From contig NZ_JBQHUF010000022.1 of NCBI RefSeq assembly GCF_052065355.1, positions 1 through 25,972 of the forward strand: DNA of 25,972 nucleotides, in the 5' to 3' direction. Within the stretch, counting starts at the first letter, position 1; the number at the start of each line of letters is the position of its first letter. The translations under genes were made by a program, and so were the position numbers. This DNA is from Flavonifractor sp052065355. Its GTDB lineage: Bacteria; Bacillota; Clostridia; Oscillospirales; Oscillospiraceae. Below the pieces are notes generated by a model. That model saw nothing but the letters and a program-made list of their open reading frames with translations, searched no databases and was not told the DNA's origin. Of this stretch, positions 14,705-22,322 are shown one piece after another.

Positions 14705-15745
14705 ATGCAGAAGAAAGGCAACAAGTACGGCACTCATCGCGTGATCGAGCCCCAGGGCCTACTGACTCAGGCCGCCAAGAAGATCGACAACACCATGGAG
14801 TGCTACTCCAACGAGATCCTGTGCGACGTGTCCGCCCTGAACATCGACTCCGCTTCCTTCACCCAGATCTACGAGGCCTGTGACAAGGACCTGGGCAAGA
14901 CCGAGCAGATGATCCTGGACATCGTCAATGAGCGCGGCAAGATGCAGAACCCCGTTACCGGTTCCGGCGGCATGTTCATCGGCACCGTCAAGGAGATCGG
15001 CGAGGACCTGCAGGGCAAGATCGACCTGAAGGTGGGCGACAAGATCGCCTCTCTGGTGTCCCTGTCCCTGACCCCCCTGAAGATCAACAAAATCAAGGCC
15101 ATCCACCCCGAGATCGACCGCGTGGACGTGGACGCTCAGGCCATCCTGTTCGAGTCCGGCCTGTACGCCAAGCTGCCCAACGACATGAGCGAGGAGCTGG
15201 CTCTGGCCGCTCTGGACGTGGCTGGCGCTCCTGCCCAGACCGCTAAGCTGGTTCGTCCCGGCGATTCCGTGCTGATCCTGGGCGGCGCCGGCAAGGGCGG
15301 CATGATGTGCTGCTACGAGGCCATGAAGCGCGTCGGCCCCACCGGCAACGTGGTTGCCCTGGTCATCTGCCAGGAGGACGCCGACCTGCTGAAGAGCATG
15401 AACCTCTGCCACCACGCCATCGTGGGCTCCGCCACCAACCCCGTTGAGGTTCTGGAGAAGTCCCTGGCTGTCAACGGCGGCAAGGAGTACGATATCTCCA
15501 TCCTGATCGTTAACGTCCCCGCCTGCGAGATGAGCGCCATTCTCCCCGTCCGCGACAACGGCACCGTGTACTGCTTCTCCATGGCTACCGATTTCGCCAA
15601 GGCCGCCCTGGGCGCCGAGGGCTGCGGCAAGGACGTCACCATGGTCATCGGCAACGGCTACACCAAGGACCACGCCGAGATCACTCTGTCCGAGCTCCGC
15701 GAGAATCCCCAGCTGAAGGCCTACTTCGAGAAGAAGTACCTGTAA
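14705..15745 (+). CDS. kdd: L-erythro-3,5-diaminohexanoate dehydrogenase
   Basis: A 346-residue NAD(P)-dependent dehydrogenase. It deaminates and oxidises 3,5-diaminohexanoate to 5-amino-3-oxohexanoate, the substrate of Kce. The dinucleotide-binding fold is seen as SVLILGGAGKGGMMCCYEAM (about residues 182-201); the N-terminal half has the family words GTHRVIEP and NPVTGSGGMFIGTV. The start is ATG at 14705 with GAGGAGG upstream. It lies between kce and kamA on the same strand. Codons are strongly biased (CGC/CGT Arg, CTG Leu, AAG Lys, no CGG), which fits high expression. Confidence 0.94.
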   Translation: MQKKGNKYGTHRVIEPQGLLTQAAKKIDNTMECYSNEILCDVSALNIDSASFTQIYEACDKDLGKTEQMILDIVNERGKMQNPVTGSGGMFIGTVKEIGEDLQGKIDLKVGDKIASLVSLSLTPLKINKIKAIHPEIDRVDVDAQAILFESGLYAKLPNDMSEELALAALDVAGAPAQTAKLVRPGDSVLILGGAGKGGMMCCYEAMKRVGPTGNVVALVICQEDADLLKSMNLCHHAIVGSATNPVEVLEKSLAVNGGKEYDISILIVNVPACEMSAILPVRDNGTVYCFSMATDFAKAALGAEGCGKDVTMVIGNGYTKDHAEITLSELRENPQLKAYFEKKYL

Positions 15746-15761
15746 TAATAATTGAAGTTTC

Positions 15762-15776
15762 CCCGCGCTCCGCGGG
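15762..15776 (+). other. GC-rich hairpin in the kdd-kamA gap
   Basis: CCCGCG-CTC-CGCGGG 16 nt after the kdd stop, without a T-run. The 192-bp gap up to kamA otherwise holds a C-rich stretch and no gene. The hairpin may protect the upstream mRNA end or lower read-through. I see no promoter for kamA that I would defend. Confidence 0.5.
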
Positions 15777-15937
15777 CAAACGATATCTGATGTGACTATC
15801 CCGTGGCAGTGTATCCGCCCACGGCTCCGGCCGAGAACTCCTCCTCCCCAACCCATTCTCCGCCGCCGCCCTTCGGTCCGGGTAACTGACCTACGGATCG
15901 CGCATCCCCACACTGACTTAGAAAGGATGACCTTGTT

Positions 15938-17191
15938 ATGGTAGAGTCCCGCCGTAAGATCCTGTTTCCCAACGTGACCGATGAAGAGTGGAACGACTGG
16001 CATTGGCAAGTCAAGAACCGCGTTGAGACTCTGGAAGACCTGAAGAAATATGTGGACCTGACCCCCGAGGAAGAGGAAGGCGTTAAGGCTTGCCTCGGCA
16101 CCCTCCGCATGGCCATCACTCCTTACTACCTGTCCCTGATCCAGCCCGGCGATCCCCACGATCCCGTCCGGCTGCAGGCCGTCCCCACCGCCAAGGAGCT
16201 GCATCAGTCCGCCGCCGACCTGCTGGACCCCCTGCACGAGGATGAGGACTCCCCCGCTCCCGGTCTGACCCACCGCTATCCCGACCGCTGCCTGCTGCTG
16301 ATCACTGACCAGTGCTCCATGTACTGCCGCCACTGCACCCGCCGCCGCTTCGCCGGCCAGAACGACGCCGGCCTGCCTGTGGATCAGGTGGATCAGGCCA
16401 TCGAGTACATCCGCAACACCCCCGTCATCCGGGACGTGCTGCTCTCCGGCGGCGACGCGCTGCTCTGCTCCGACGAGCGCCTGGAGTACATCATCGCCAA
16501 GCTGCGTGAGATCCCCCACGTAGAGATCGTCCGCATCGGCTCCCGCACTCCCGTGGTGCTGCCTCAGCGTATCACCCCCGAGCTGTGCAACATGCTGAAG
16601 AAGTATCATCCCATCTGGCTGAACACCCACTTCAACCACCCCAACGAGATCACCCCCGAGTCCGCCAAGGCCTGCGCCATGCTGGCTGACGCCGGTATCC
16701 CCCTGGGCAACCAGAGCGTGCTGCTGGCCGGCATCAATGACTGCGTCTACACCATGAAGAAGCTGGTCAACGAGCTGGTCAAGATCCGCGTGCGTCCCTA
16801 CTACATCTATCAGTGCGACCTGTCCATGGGCCTGGAGCACTTCCGTACTCCCGTCAGCAAGGGCATCGAGATCATCGAGGGCCTGCGCGGCCATACCTCC
16901 GGCTTCTGCGTGCCCACCTTCGTGGTGGACGCCCCCGGCGGCGGCGGCAAGACTCCCGTCATGCCTCAGTACGTCATTTCCCAGACCCCCAAGAAGGTCA
17001 TCCTGCGCAACTACGAGGGTGTTATCACCACTTACACCGAGCCCGAGCACTACACCGACTGCCAGTGCGACTACTGCACCGGCAAGAAGAAGAAGGAGCT
17101 CATGGGCGTGGCCGGCCTGGAGCGCGGTCAGGCGCTGTCCATGGAGCCCGCCAACCTGGAGCGTCATAAGCGCTCCCACCACGAGGAGTAA
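15938..17191 (+). CDS. kamA: Lysine 2,3-aminomutase (radical SAM, PLP)
   Basis: A 417-residue enzyme that moves the alpha-amino group of L-lysine to C3, giving beta-lysine, the first step of the pathway. The radical SAM cluster motif CSMYCRHC has its cysteines at 126, 130 and 133. The PLP-binding Lys is K338 in PGGGGKTP, and the substrate-binding acids D294 (CDLSMG) and D331 (VVDAPG) are present. The C-terminal CQCDYC cluster matches the zinc site that holds subunits together in the clostridial enzyme. The start is ATG at 15938 with AAAGGATG upstream at a somewhat long spacing. The length fits the true 2,3-aminomutases rather than the shorter EpmB type. Confidence 0.96.
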   Translation: MVESRRKILFPNVTDEEWNDWHWQVKNRVETLEDLKKYVDLTPEEEEGVKACLGTLRMAITPYYLSLIQPGDPHDPVRLQAVPTAKELHQSAADLLDPLHEDEDSPAPGLTHRYPDRCLLLITDQCSMYCRHCTRRRFAGQNDAGLPVDQVDQAIEYIRNTPVIRDVLLSGGDALLCSDERLEYIIAKLREIPHVEIVRIGSRTPVVLPQRITPELCNMLKKYHPIWLNTHFNHPNEITPESAKACAMLADAGIPLGNQSVLLAGINDCVYTMKKLVNELVKIRVRPYYIYQCDLSMGLEHFRTPVSKGIEIIEGLRGHTSGFCVPTFVVDAPGGGGKTPVMPQYVISQTPKKVILRNYEGVITTYTEPEHYTDCQCDYCTGKKKKELMGVAGLERGQALSMEPANLERHKRSHHEE

Positions 17192-17208
17192 TCCGACCCG
17201 AGGTCTAC

Positions 17209-17253
17209 AGCGGGCCGCCGCTTTCAGCGACGGTCCGCTGCCCCCCGTTTTTT
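17209..17253 (+). terminator. Hairpin with distal T-run between kamA and kamD (leaky terminator or processing site)
   Basis: A 14-bp stem (17209-17222 with 17226-17239, one G-U and one C-A mismatch) with loop TTC, then a C-rich stretch and TTTTTT at 17248-17253. The gap between stem and T-run is long for a true terminator. It probably lowers read-through or sets differential expression of kamDE. Confidence 0.5.
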
Positions 17254-17278
17254 AAGTTACAAAGAATGGAAGTGATCG

Positions 17279-18847
17279 ATGTTGGAATCCAAGCTGAATC
17301 TTGATTTTAAGCTGGTGGAGCAGGCCCGGGCTCATGCCTCTCGCGTGGCTGACGACACTCAGCGTTTCATCGATGGCTGCACCACCGTGGCTGTGGAGCG
17401 CACCATCTGCCGCCTGCTGGGCATCGACGGCGTGGACGCCGGCGACGTGCCCCTGCCCAACGTAGTTGTAGAGCATCTGCTGGAGAAGGGCGGCCTGCCC
17501 CAGGGCGCCGCGTTCTGGATCGGCAACGCCATGGTGGAGACAGGGAAGGATCCCCAGGCTATTGCCGAGGACGTGGCCAACGGTTCTCTGGACCTGACCG
17601 CTGTTCCCACCCACGGCGAGGCTGAGATCCACGCCGCTCTGGACCCCATCGTGGAGGCCAGCCTGGCTAAGATCCGCACCCGCCGTAAGCGCCGCGAGGA
17701 CTTCATCGCCTCCCACGGCGGTGAGAAGCAGGGTCCCTGGATCTACCTGATCGTGGCCACCGGCAACATCTACGAGGACGTGGTGCAGGCCACCGCCGCC
17801 GCTCGTCAGGGCGCCGACGTCATCGCCGTTATCCGTACCACCGGCCAGTCCCTGCTGGACTACGTGCCCTACGGCGCCACCACTGAAGGCTTCGGCGGCA
17901 CCTACGCCACCCAGGAGAACTTCCGCCTGATGCGTGAGGCCATGGACAAGGTGGGCGAGGAGCTGGGCCGCTACATCCGCGTGTGCAACTACTGCTCCGG
18001 CCTGTGCATGCCCGAGATCGCCGCTATGGGCGCTTTCGAGGGTCTGGACGTGATGCTGAACGACGCTCTGTACGGCATCCTGTTCCGCGACATCAACATG
18101 CAGCGCACCCTCATCGACCAGTCCTTCTCCCGCGCCATCAACGCCTACGCCGGCGTGGTTATCAACACCGGCGAGGACAACTACCTGACCACCGCCGACG
18201 CCGTGGAAGAGGCCCACACCGTGCTGGCCTCCCAGTTCCTCAACGAGGCCTTCGCTCTCCGGGCCGGTCTGCCTGAGGAGCAGATGGGTCTGGGTCACGC
18301 CTTCGAGATCGACCCCGACGTGGAGAACGGCTTCCTGTACGAGCTGGCTCAGGCCGAGATGGCCCGCGAGATCTTCCCCAACGCCCCCCTGAAGTACATG
18401 CCTCCCACGAAGTTCATGACCGGCAACATCTTCCGCGGCCAGGTCCAGGACGCCCTGTTCAACATGGTGACCATCCTGACCAACCAGAAGATCCACCTGC
18501 TGGGCATGATGACCGAGGCTATCCACACTCCCTTCCTGTCCGACCGCTTCCTGGCCATCCAGAACGCCCAGTACATCTTCCGCACCATGCACGACCTGGG
18601 CAACGAGATCGTCTTCAAGGACGGCGGCATCATGCAGAACCGCGCGGCCGACGTGCTCCACAAGGCCACCGACCTGCTGGGCCAGATCGAGCAGCTGGGC
18701 ATTTTCGAGACCCTGGAGCGGGGCATTTTCGCCGACATCAAGCGGCCCCGCGACGGCGGCAAGGGCCTGGAAGGCGTCGTAAACAAGGCGCCCGGGTACT
18801 TCAACCCCTTCCTTGAGCCCATGATGAAAGGGGGTGCCGGCAAATGA
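17279..18847 (+). CDS. kamD: Lysine 5,6-aminomutase, alpha subunit
   Basis: A 522-residue large subunit with the PLP/adenosylcobalamin TIM barrel. Together with KamE it moves the terminal amino group of beta-lysine from C6 to C5, giving 3,5-diaminohexanoate. Family words seen: ESKLNLDFKLVEQARAHA at the start, GPWIYLIVATGNIYEDVVQA, AVIRTTGQSLLDYVPYGATT, and CNYCSGLCMPE. The start is ATG at 17279 with GGAAGTG just upstream. The stop overlaps the kamE start by ATGA, so the two subunits are made together in equal amounts. Codon bias is strong as in kdd and kamA. Confidence 0.96.
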   Translation: MLESKLNLDFKLVEQARAHASRVADDTQRFIDGCTTVAVERTICRLLGIDGVDAGDVPLPNVVVEHLLEKGGLPQGAAFWIGNAMVETGKDPQAIAEDVANGSLDLTAVPTHGEAEIHAALDPIVEASLAKIRTRRKRREDFIASHGGEKQGPWIYLIVATGNIYEDVVQATAAARQGADVIAVIRTTGQSLLDYVPYGATTEGFGGTYATQENFRLMREAMDKVGEELGRYIRVCNYCSGLCMPEIAAMGAFEGLDVMLNDALYGILFRDINMQRTLIDQSFSRAINAYAGVVINTGEDNYLTTADAVEEAHTVLASQFLNEAFALRAGLPEEQMGLGHAFEIDPDVENGFLYELAQAEMAREIFPNAPLKYMPPTKFMTGNIFRGQVQDALFNMVTILTNQKIHLLGMMTEAIHTPFLSDRFLAIQNAQYIFRTMHDLGNEIVFKDGGIMQNRAADVLHKATDLLGQIEQLGIFETLERGIFADIKRPRDGGKGLEGVVNKAPGYFNPFLEPMMKGGAGK

Positions 18848-19632
18848 GTTCCGGACTGTATCAGATTCGTGACAAAGATCTGGACACCACTCTGGATCTG
18901 ACCCGGCTGAAACCCTATGGCGACACCATGAACGACGGCAAGGTGCAGCTCTCCTTCACCCTGCCCGTTAAGGACGACGACAAGGGCGCTGCCGCTGCTG
19001 TGCTGATCGCTCAGAAGATGGGCCTGGCTGACCCCAACGTGGCTCTGCGGCAGAAGCTGGACGAGGCCTTCACCTTCTATGTGGTGTACGGCTCTCTCAC
19101 CCACTCCATTAACTACAACGAGATCGTTGTGCAGACCGTGGCCGACGAGGCCATGAGCATGGACGAGACCGACGAGTTCCTGAAGGAGCGCCTGGGCCGC
19201 AAGCTGGTCGTGGTGGGCGCCTCCACCGGTACCGACGCTCACACCGTGGGCATCGACGCCATCATGAACCGCAAGGGCTTCGCCGGCCACTATGGCCTGG
19301 AGCGCTACGAGATGATCGAGGCTTACAACCTGGGCTCCCAGGTGCCCAACGAGGAGTTCCTCCGCAAGGCCGCCGAGGTCAACGCCGACGTGCTGCTGGT
19401 CTCCCAGACCGTCACCCAGAAGGACGTGCACATCCAGAACCTGACCGAGCTCATCGAGCTGGCCGAGGCTGAGGGTGTCCGCGAGAAGTACATCTTCTGC
19501 TGCGGCGGCGCCCGCATCACCCACGCTCTGGCCAAGGAGCTGGGCTATGACGCCGGCTTCGGCGCCGGTACCTACGCCGACGATGTGGCCACTTTCTGCT
19601 CCAAGGAAATGGTCCGCCGTCTGGGCAAATAA
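18844..19632 (+). CDS. kamE: Lysine 5,6-aminomutase, beta subunit (cobalamin-binding)
   Basis: A 262-residue small subunit that carries the cobalamin. The base-off B12 motif DAHTVG gives His133, and Lys144 (NRKGF) is the PLP Schiff-base lysine; both numbers agree with the C. sticklandii enzyme. GGARI and GFGAGTYADD near the C-terminus belong to the Rossmann-like B12 domain. It is co-translated with kamD through the ATGA overlap. It is the last gene of the operon; kal and the CoA-transferase genes, often nearby in other lysine fermenters, do not follow. Confidence 0.96.
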   Translation: MSSGLYQIRDKDLDTTLDLTRLKPYGDTMNDGKVQLSFTLPVKDDDKGAAAAVLIAQKMGLADPNVALRQKLDEAFTFYVVYGSLTHSINYNEIVVQTVADEAMSMDETDEFLKERLGRKLVVVGASTGTDAHTVGIDAIMNRKGFAGHYGLERYEMIEAYNLGSQVPNEEFLRKAAEVNADVLLVSQTVTQKDVHIQNLTELIELAEAEGVREKYIFCCGGARITHALAKELGYDAGFGAGTYADDVATFCSKEMVRRLGK

Positions 19633-19670
19633 TTTCGTTTCCTCTCTTTTTCCCCTCTTTTTCTCTGTAC

Positions 19671-19710
19671 GAACGGCGGGGGCCCCTTATGGGGCCCCCC
19701 GGTCACGTTC
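19671..19710. terminator. Strong GC hairpin between convergent kamE and the kinase-like gene
   Basis: GGGGGCCCC (19678-19686) pairs with GGGGCCCCC (19691-19699) around TTAT, with outer GAACG / CGTTC (19671-19675, 19706-19710). No T-run follows in either direction, so it is not a textbook terminator, but it is the only stop signal between the two convergent units and a C/T-rich stretch precedes it. Confidence 0.6.
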
Positions 19711-19721
19711 CCACCATAAAA

Positions 19722-20294
19722 TTAATTTGAGATGATATCCACGCACCGGTCGATGCCCAGGGTCCCGCTGTTGAGAGTCAGATCGTAGTTCTGGGCGTGG
19801 CCCCACTTCATGTCGGTATAAAACCGGTGGTAGGCCGCCCGGCGCTTATCCTTGTCCTTCAGCCGCTGCTGGGGGGACTGCTCCCGCTCGCCGTACACCT
19901 CCACAATGCGTTTGGCCCGGAAGTCCATGTCCGCATGGATAAACACCTTCAGACAGTCTGCCTTGTCCCGGAGGATATAGTCGGCGCACCGGCCAACGAT
20001 GACGCAGGGTCCTTTCTGGGCCAGGTCGGTAATGACCCGGCACTGGATCTCCCAGATGTAATCCTCATTGGTAATGGCGATCCCCCGGTGGGACAGTGCG
20101 GAGGAGAGAAAGCCGCCGGGGGCGTACTCACCCGCCTCCTTAATATAATCCTCATGGAAGCCGCTCTCTGCCGCGATCTTCTGGATCAGCTGGCTGTCAT
20201 AGCAGGGGATATTCAGCTTCTCCGCCGCCTTTTTCCCAATGGTGCGGCCTCCGCTGCCAAATTCCCGGCTGATGGTGATGACTCTGTTTTTCAT
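19722..20294 (-). CDS. Cytidylate kinase-like family protein
   Basis: A 190-residue protein of the AAK6/cytidylate-kinase-like group. The N-terminus reads VITISREFGSGGRTIGKKAAEKL, the family's variant phosphate loop. CVIVGRCADYIL and VFIHADMDFRAKRIVEVYGE follow, and the lid region is KDKDKRRAAYHRFYT. Family members are thought to phosphorylate a nucleotide or small metabolite, but no substrate is established. The start ATG at 20294 has AAGGAGG 8 nt upstream. It lies 15 nt after the MATE gene and is probably co-transcribed with it. Confidence 0.88.
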   Translation of the reverse strand: MKNRVITISREFGSGGRTIGKKAAEKLNIPCYDSQLIQKIAAESGFHEDYIKEAGEYAPGGFLSSALSHRGIAITNEDYIWEIQCRVITDLAQKGPCVIVGRCADYILRDKADCLKVFIHADMDFRAKRIVEVYGEREQSPQQRLKDKDKRRAAYHRFYTDMKWGHAQNYDLTLNSGTLGIDRCVDIISN

Positions 20295-20309
20295 CTTCCA
20301 AACCTCCTT

Positions 20310-21716
20310 TTATTCCGCCTGCCCGCTGTCCGCCAGCTGGGCCGCGTGGCTCTTTTTCAGATGGTGGTTTTCATACAGAAGCAGGGCCAGGGAGAGCACA
20401 AAGGCCAGGCCGTCGGCCACCGGGCCGGTCCACAGCACGCCCACCACTCCAAAAAACTGAGGCAGGATCAGAGCCGCAGGCACAAAGAAGATGATCTGCC
20501 GGGCCAGAGAGAGGATGGCCGACTTCACCGGCTTGCCCACCGCCTGGAGGTAGACCGCCGCCATAGTCTGGAAGCCGGTAAGGGGGCAGAGCATGAGGAA
20601 AATGCGGAAGGCTTTTACCGCAAACTCGTTGTACAGCCCCTCCTCGGAGCCAAACAGGATTACCACGCTCATGGGTGCAAACTGGAAGATCAGGAAGGCC
20701 AGGATGGAAATGACCTCCGAGGCGATCAGGGAGATCTCCAGAGCCCGCTTTACCCGCTTGAAGTTCTTGGCGCCGTAGTTGTAGCCGATGATGGGCTGGG
20801 TTCCGGTGGCGATGCCCAGCAGAATGGCGATCATGATCTGGTTGACCTTCATCACGATGCCGGTGGCGGTCAGGGGGATCTCCGCGCCGTAGACGGAGGC
20901 GGCACCGTACACCGCCAGCAGGTTATTGGTCAGGGCCATGACGATGGTGATGGCGAACTGGGTGATGAAGCTGCTGAGACCGAAGGTGACGATATTACCG
21001 CAGGTTCTTCCATTGAGGCGGAAGGCGGCTTTGGTAAGATGGACGCTCTTGAACCGGGGCATGTAAACCACGGACACCACAAAGGAAGCCACCTGGCCAA
21101 TGACTGTGGCGATGGCCGCCCCCTGCACTCCCATGTGGAACACGAAAATGAACACCGGGTCCAGGATCACGTTGAGGATGGCACCGATGACCATGGAGAA
21201 CATGGCAAACTTGGGGCTGCCGTCAGCCCGGACCATGCAGTTGATGGCGCCCGAGATCATCATAAAGGGCAGGCCGATACCGATGATGACGCCGTACTCC
21301 AGGGCGTAGGGCCGAAGCACATCGGTGGCACCGAACAGATTCAGGATAGGATTGATAAAAATCAAAAAGACTGCCGCCAGCACGATGCTGACAATCACTA
21401 CCAGAGAAACGGCGTTGCCCACACCCTTTCTGGCTGTTTCCACCTGGCCCTCCCCCAGCTTCAGGCTCAGAAAGGCCGCGCCGCCGTTGCCGATCATCAT
21501 GGCCAGGGCCAGCGCCACGATGGTGATGGGAAATACAATGTTGGTTGCCCCGTTGCCCAGATAGCCCACGCCCCAGCCGATGAAAATCTGGTCCACAATG
21601 TTGTACAGAGAGTTGACCAGCAGTGCAATGACGCTGGGTACGGCAAATTTCAGGATCAGCCGACCAATAGGCTCAGTGGCGAAGGGGCTCTTCCCTTCCG
21701 GGATCGCTTTGTCCAT
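20310..21716 (-). CDS. MATE-family multidrug/cation efflux transporter
   Basis: A 468-residue polytopic inner-membrane protein with about 12 hydrophobic segments in two related halves. Family words: the N-terminal FAVPSVIALLVNSLYNIVDQIFIGWGVG, LGNGATNIVFPI, and the mid-protein GIATGTQPIIGYNYGAKNFKRVKRAL. MATE proteins export drugs or metabolites against Na+ or H+ gradients; the substrate cannot be inferred. The start ATG at 21716 has GAGGAGG upstream. A palindrome identical in type to the one in front of the upstream marR gene lies in its leader, so it is probably repressed by that MarR protein. It is followed by the kinase-like gene. Confidence 0.94.
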   Translation of the reverse strand: MDKAIPEGKSPFATEPIGRLILKFAVPSVIALLVNSLYNIVDQIFIGWGVGYLGNGATNIVFPITIVALALAMMIGNGGAAFLSLKLGEGQVETARKGVGNAVSLVVIVSIVLAAVFLIFINPILNLFGATDVLRPYALEYGVIIGIGLPFMMISGAINCMVRADGSPKFAMFSMVIGAILNVILDPVFIFVFHMGVQGAAIATVIGQVASFVVSVVYMPRFKSVHLTKAAFRLNGRTCGNIVTFGLSSFITQFAITIVMALTNNLLAVYGAASVYGAEIPLTATGIVMKVNQIMIAILLGIATGTQPIIGYNYGAKNFKRVKRALEISLIASEVISILAFLIFQFAPMSVVILFGSEEGLYNEFAVKAFRIFLMLCPLTGFQTMAAVYLQAVGKPVKSAILSLARQIIFFVPAALILPQFFGVVGVLWTGPVADGLAFVLSLALLLYENHHLKKSHAAQLADSGQAE

Positions 21717-21738
21717 GTTGTTATCCTCCTCTAAACAA

Positions 21739-21750
21739 GTAACAGGTTAC
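21739..21750. promoter_or_regulatory. MarR operator in front of the MATE gene
   Basis: GTAAC-AG-GTTAC, a 5-2-5 palindrome 22 nt upstream of the MATE start. The wider match to the marR operator is AAGTAAC-NN-GTTACNTATT. A -10-like box may overlap the neighbouring CATAAATA on the minus strand, but I cannot fix the promoter. Confidence 0.75.
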
Positions 21751-21768
21751 CTATTTATGCAGAAAAAG

Positions 21769-21807
21769 AAGGCGGTACGCTGAGTGTTCTCCTCAGCGTA
21801 CCGCCTT
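21769..21807 (-). terminator. Intrinsic terminator of marR
   Basis: A perfect 16-bp stem (21769-21784 with 21792-21807, core GGCGGTACGCTGAG) followed on the minus strand by CTTTTTC. It separates marR from the MATE gene, so the latter needs its own promoter. Confidence 0.92.
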
Positions 21808-21813
21808 TGGAAT

Positions 21814-22260
21814 TCACTTGTTTTCCGGGTCGATCCTGTCCAGCAGCAGATCCATCAGCTCCATCAGGGTCTCCGCCTGCTCGGCCGTAAAGTCCCTGCA
21901 CAGGTCAGTCAGGACCTCCGCATCCTGGGCCAGGATCACCTTATGGATCCCCACCGACCGCTCGGTGCAGGTGATCTTCTTGTACCGCCGGTCCTTCTCG
22001 CTTGGAACACAGCTGATCCACCCCTTGTGCTCCAGCCGCTGGAGCATTTTGGTCATGGCCGGATGGGTCACGTGCTCCAGCCGCTCCAGATCGTTCTGGT
22101 GGATCTCCTCTTTTCCGGCTGCCTCCAGCCGACTCACCGAGCCCAGCACCCGCAGCTGCACAGAGGTCAGACCCATATCAGCCGCCTTTTCATCCATCCG
22201 CCTACGGAATTCCCGGTTGAGAATGGCGATTTTCAGGCCGAAGGGCATCAGACCCGGCAT
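21814..22260 (-). CDS. MarR-family transcriptional regulator
   Basis: A 148-residue winged-helix dimer. The DNA-binding part spans about residues 30-100: TSVQLRVLGSVSRLEAAGKEEIHQNDLERLEHVTHPAMTKMLQRLEHKGWI, then the wing SEKDRRYKKI with the Asp/Arg typical of the family. The N- and C-terminal helices make the dimer. The start ATG at 22260 has GGGGTGAG just upstream. The gene has a strong promoter whose start region is covered by the palindrome GTAAC-CA-GTTAC, so it likely represses itself; the same palindrome precedes the MATE gene. The inducing ligand is unknown. Confidence 0.93.
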   Translation of the reverse strand: MPGLMPFGLKIAILNREFRRRMDEKAADMGLTSVQLRVLGSVSRLEAAGKEEIHQNDLERLEHVTHPAMTKMLQRLEHKGWISCVPSEKDRRYKKITCTERSVGIHKVILAQDAEVLTDLCRDFTAEQAETLMELMDLLLDRIDPENK

Positions 22261-22281
22261 ATACTCACCCCGCTTAAATAA

Positions 22282-22322
22282 GTAACCAGTTACATATTAT
22301 CTCCATTCCGCTGGTTTGTCAA
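22282..22322 (-). promoter_or_regulatory. marR promoter with operator
   Basis: On the minus strand, TTGACA (22322-22317), 17 bp, TAATAT (22299-22294), directly followed by the operator GTAAC-CA-GTTAC on plus (22282-22293). The operator covers the transcription start. The -35 box overlaps the stop codon of the upstream coiled-coil gene. Confidence 0.88.

Noticed and set aside
15746..17278. A cobalamin riboswitch before kamA or kamD
   Set aside because: I looked for the conserved B12-box (GCCACTG-like) and found nothing convincing in either gap; only simple hairpins are present.
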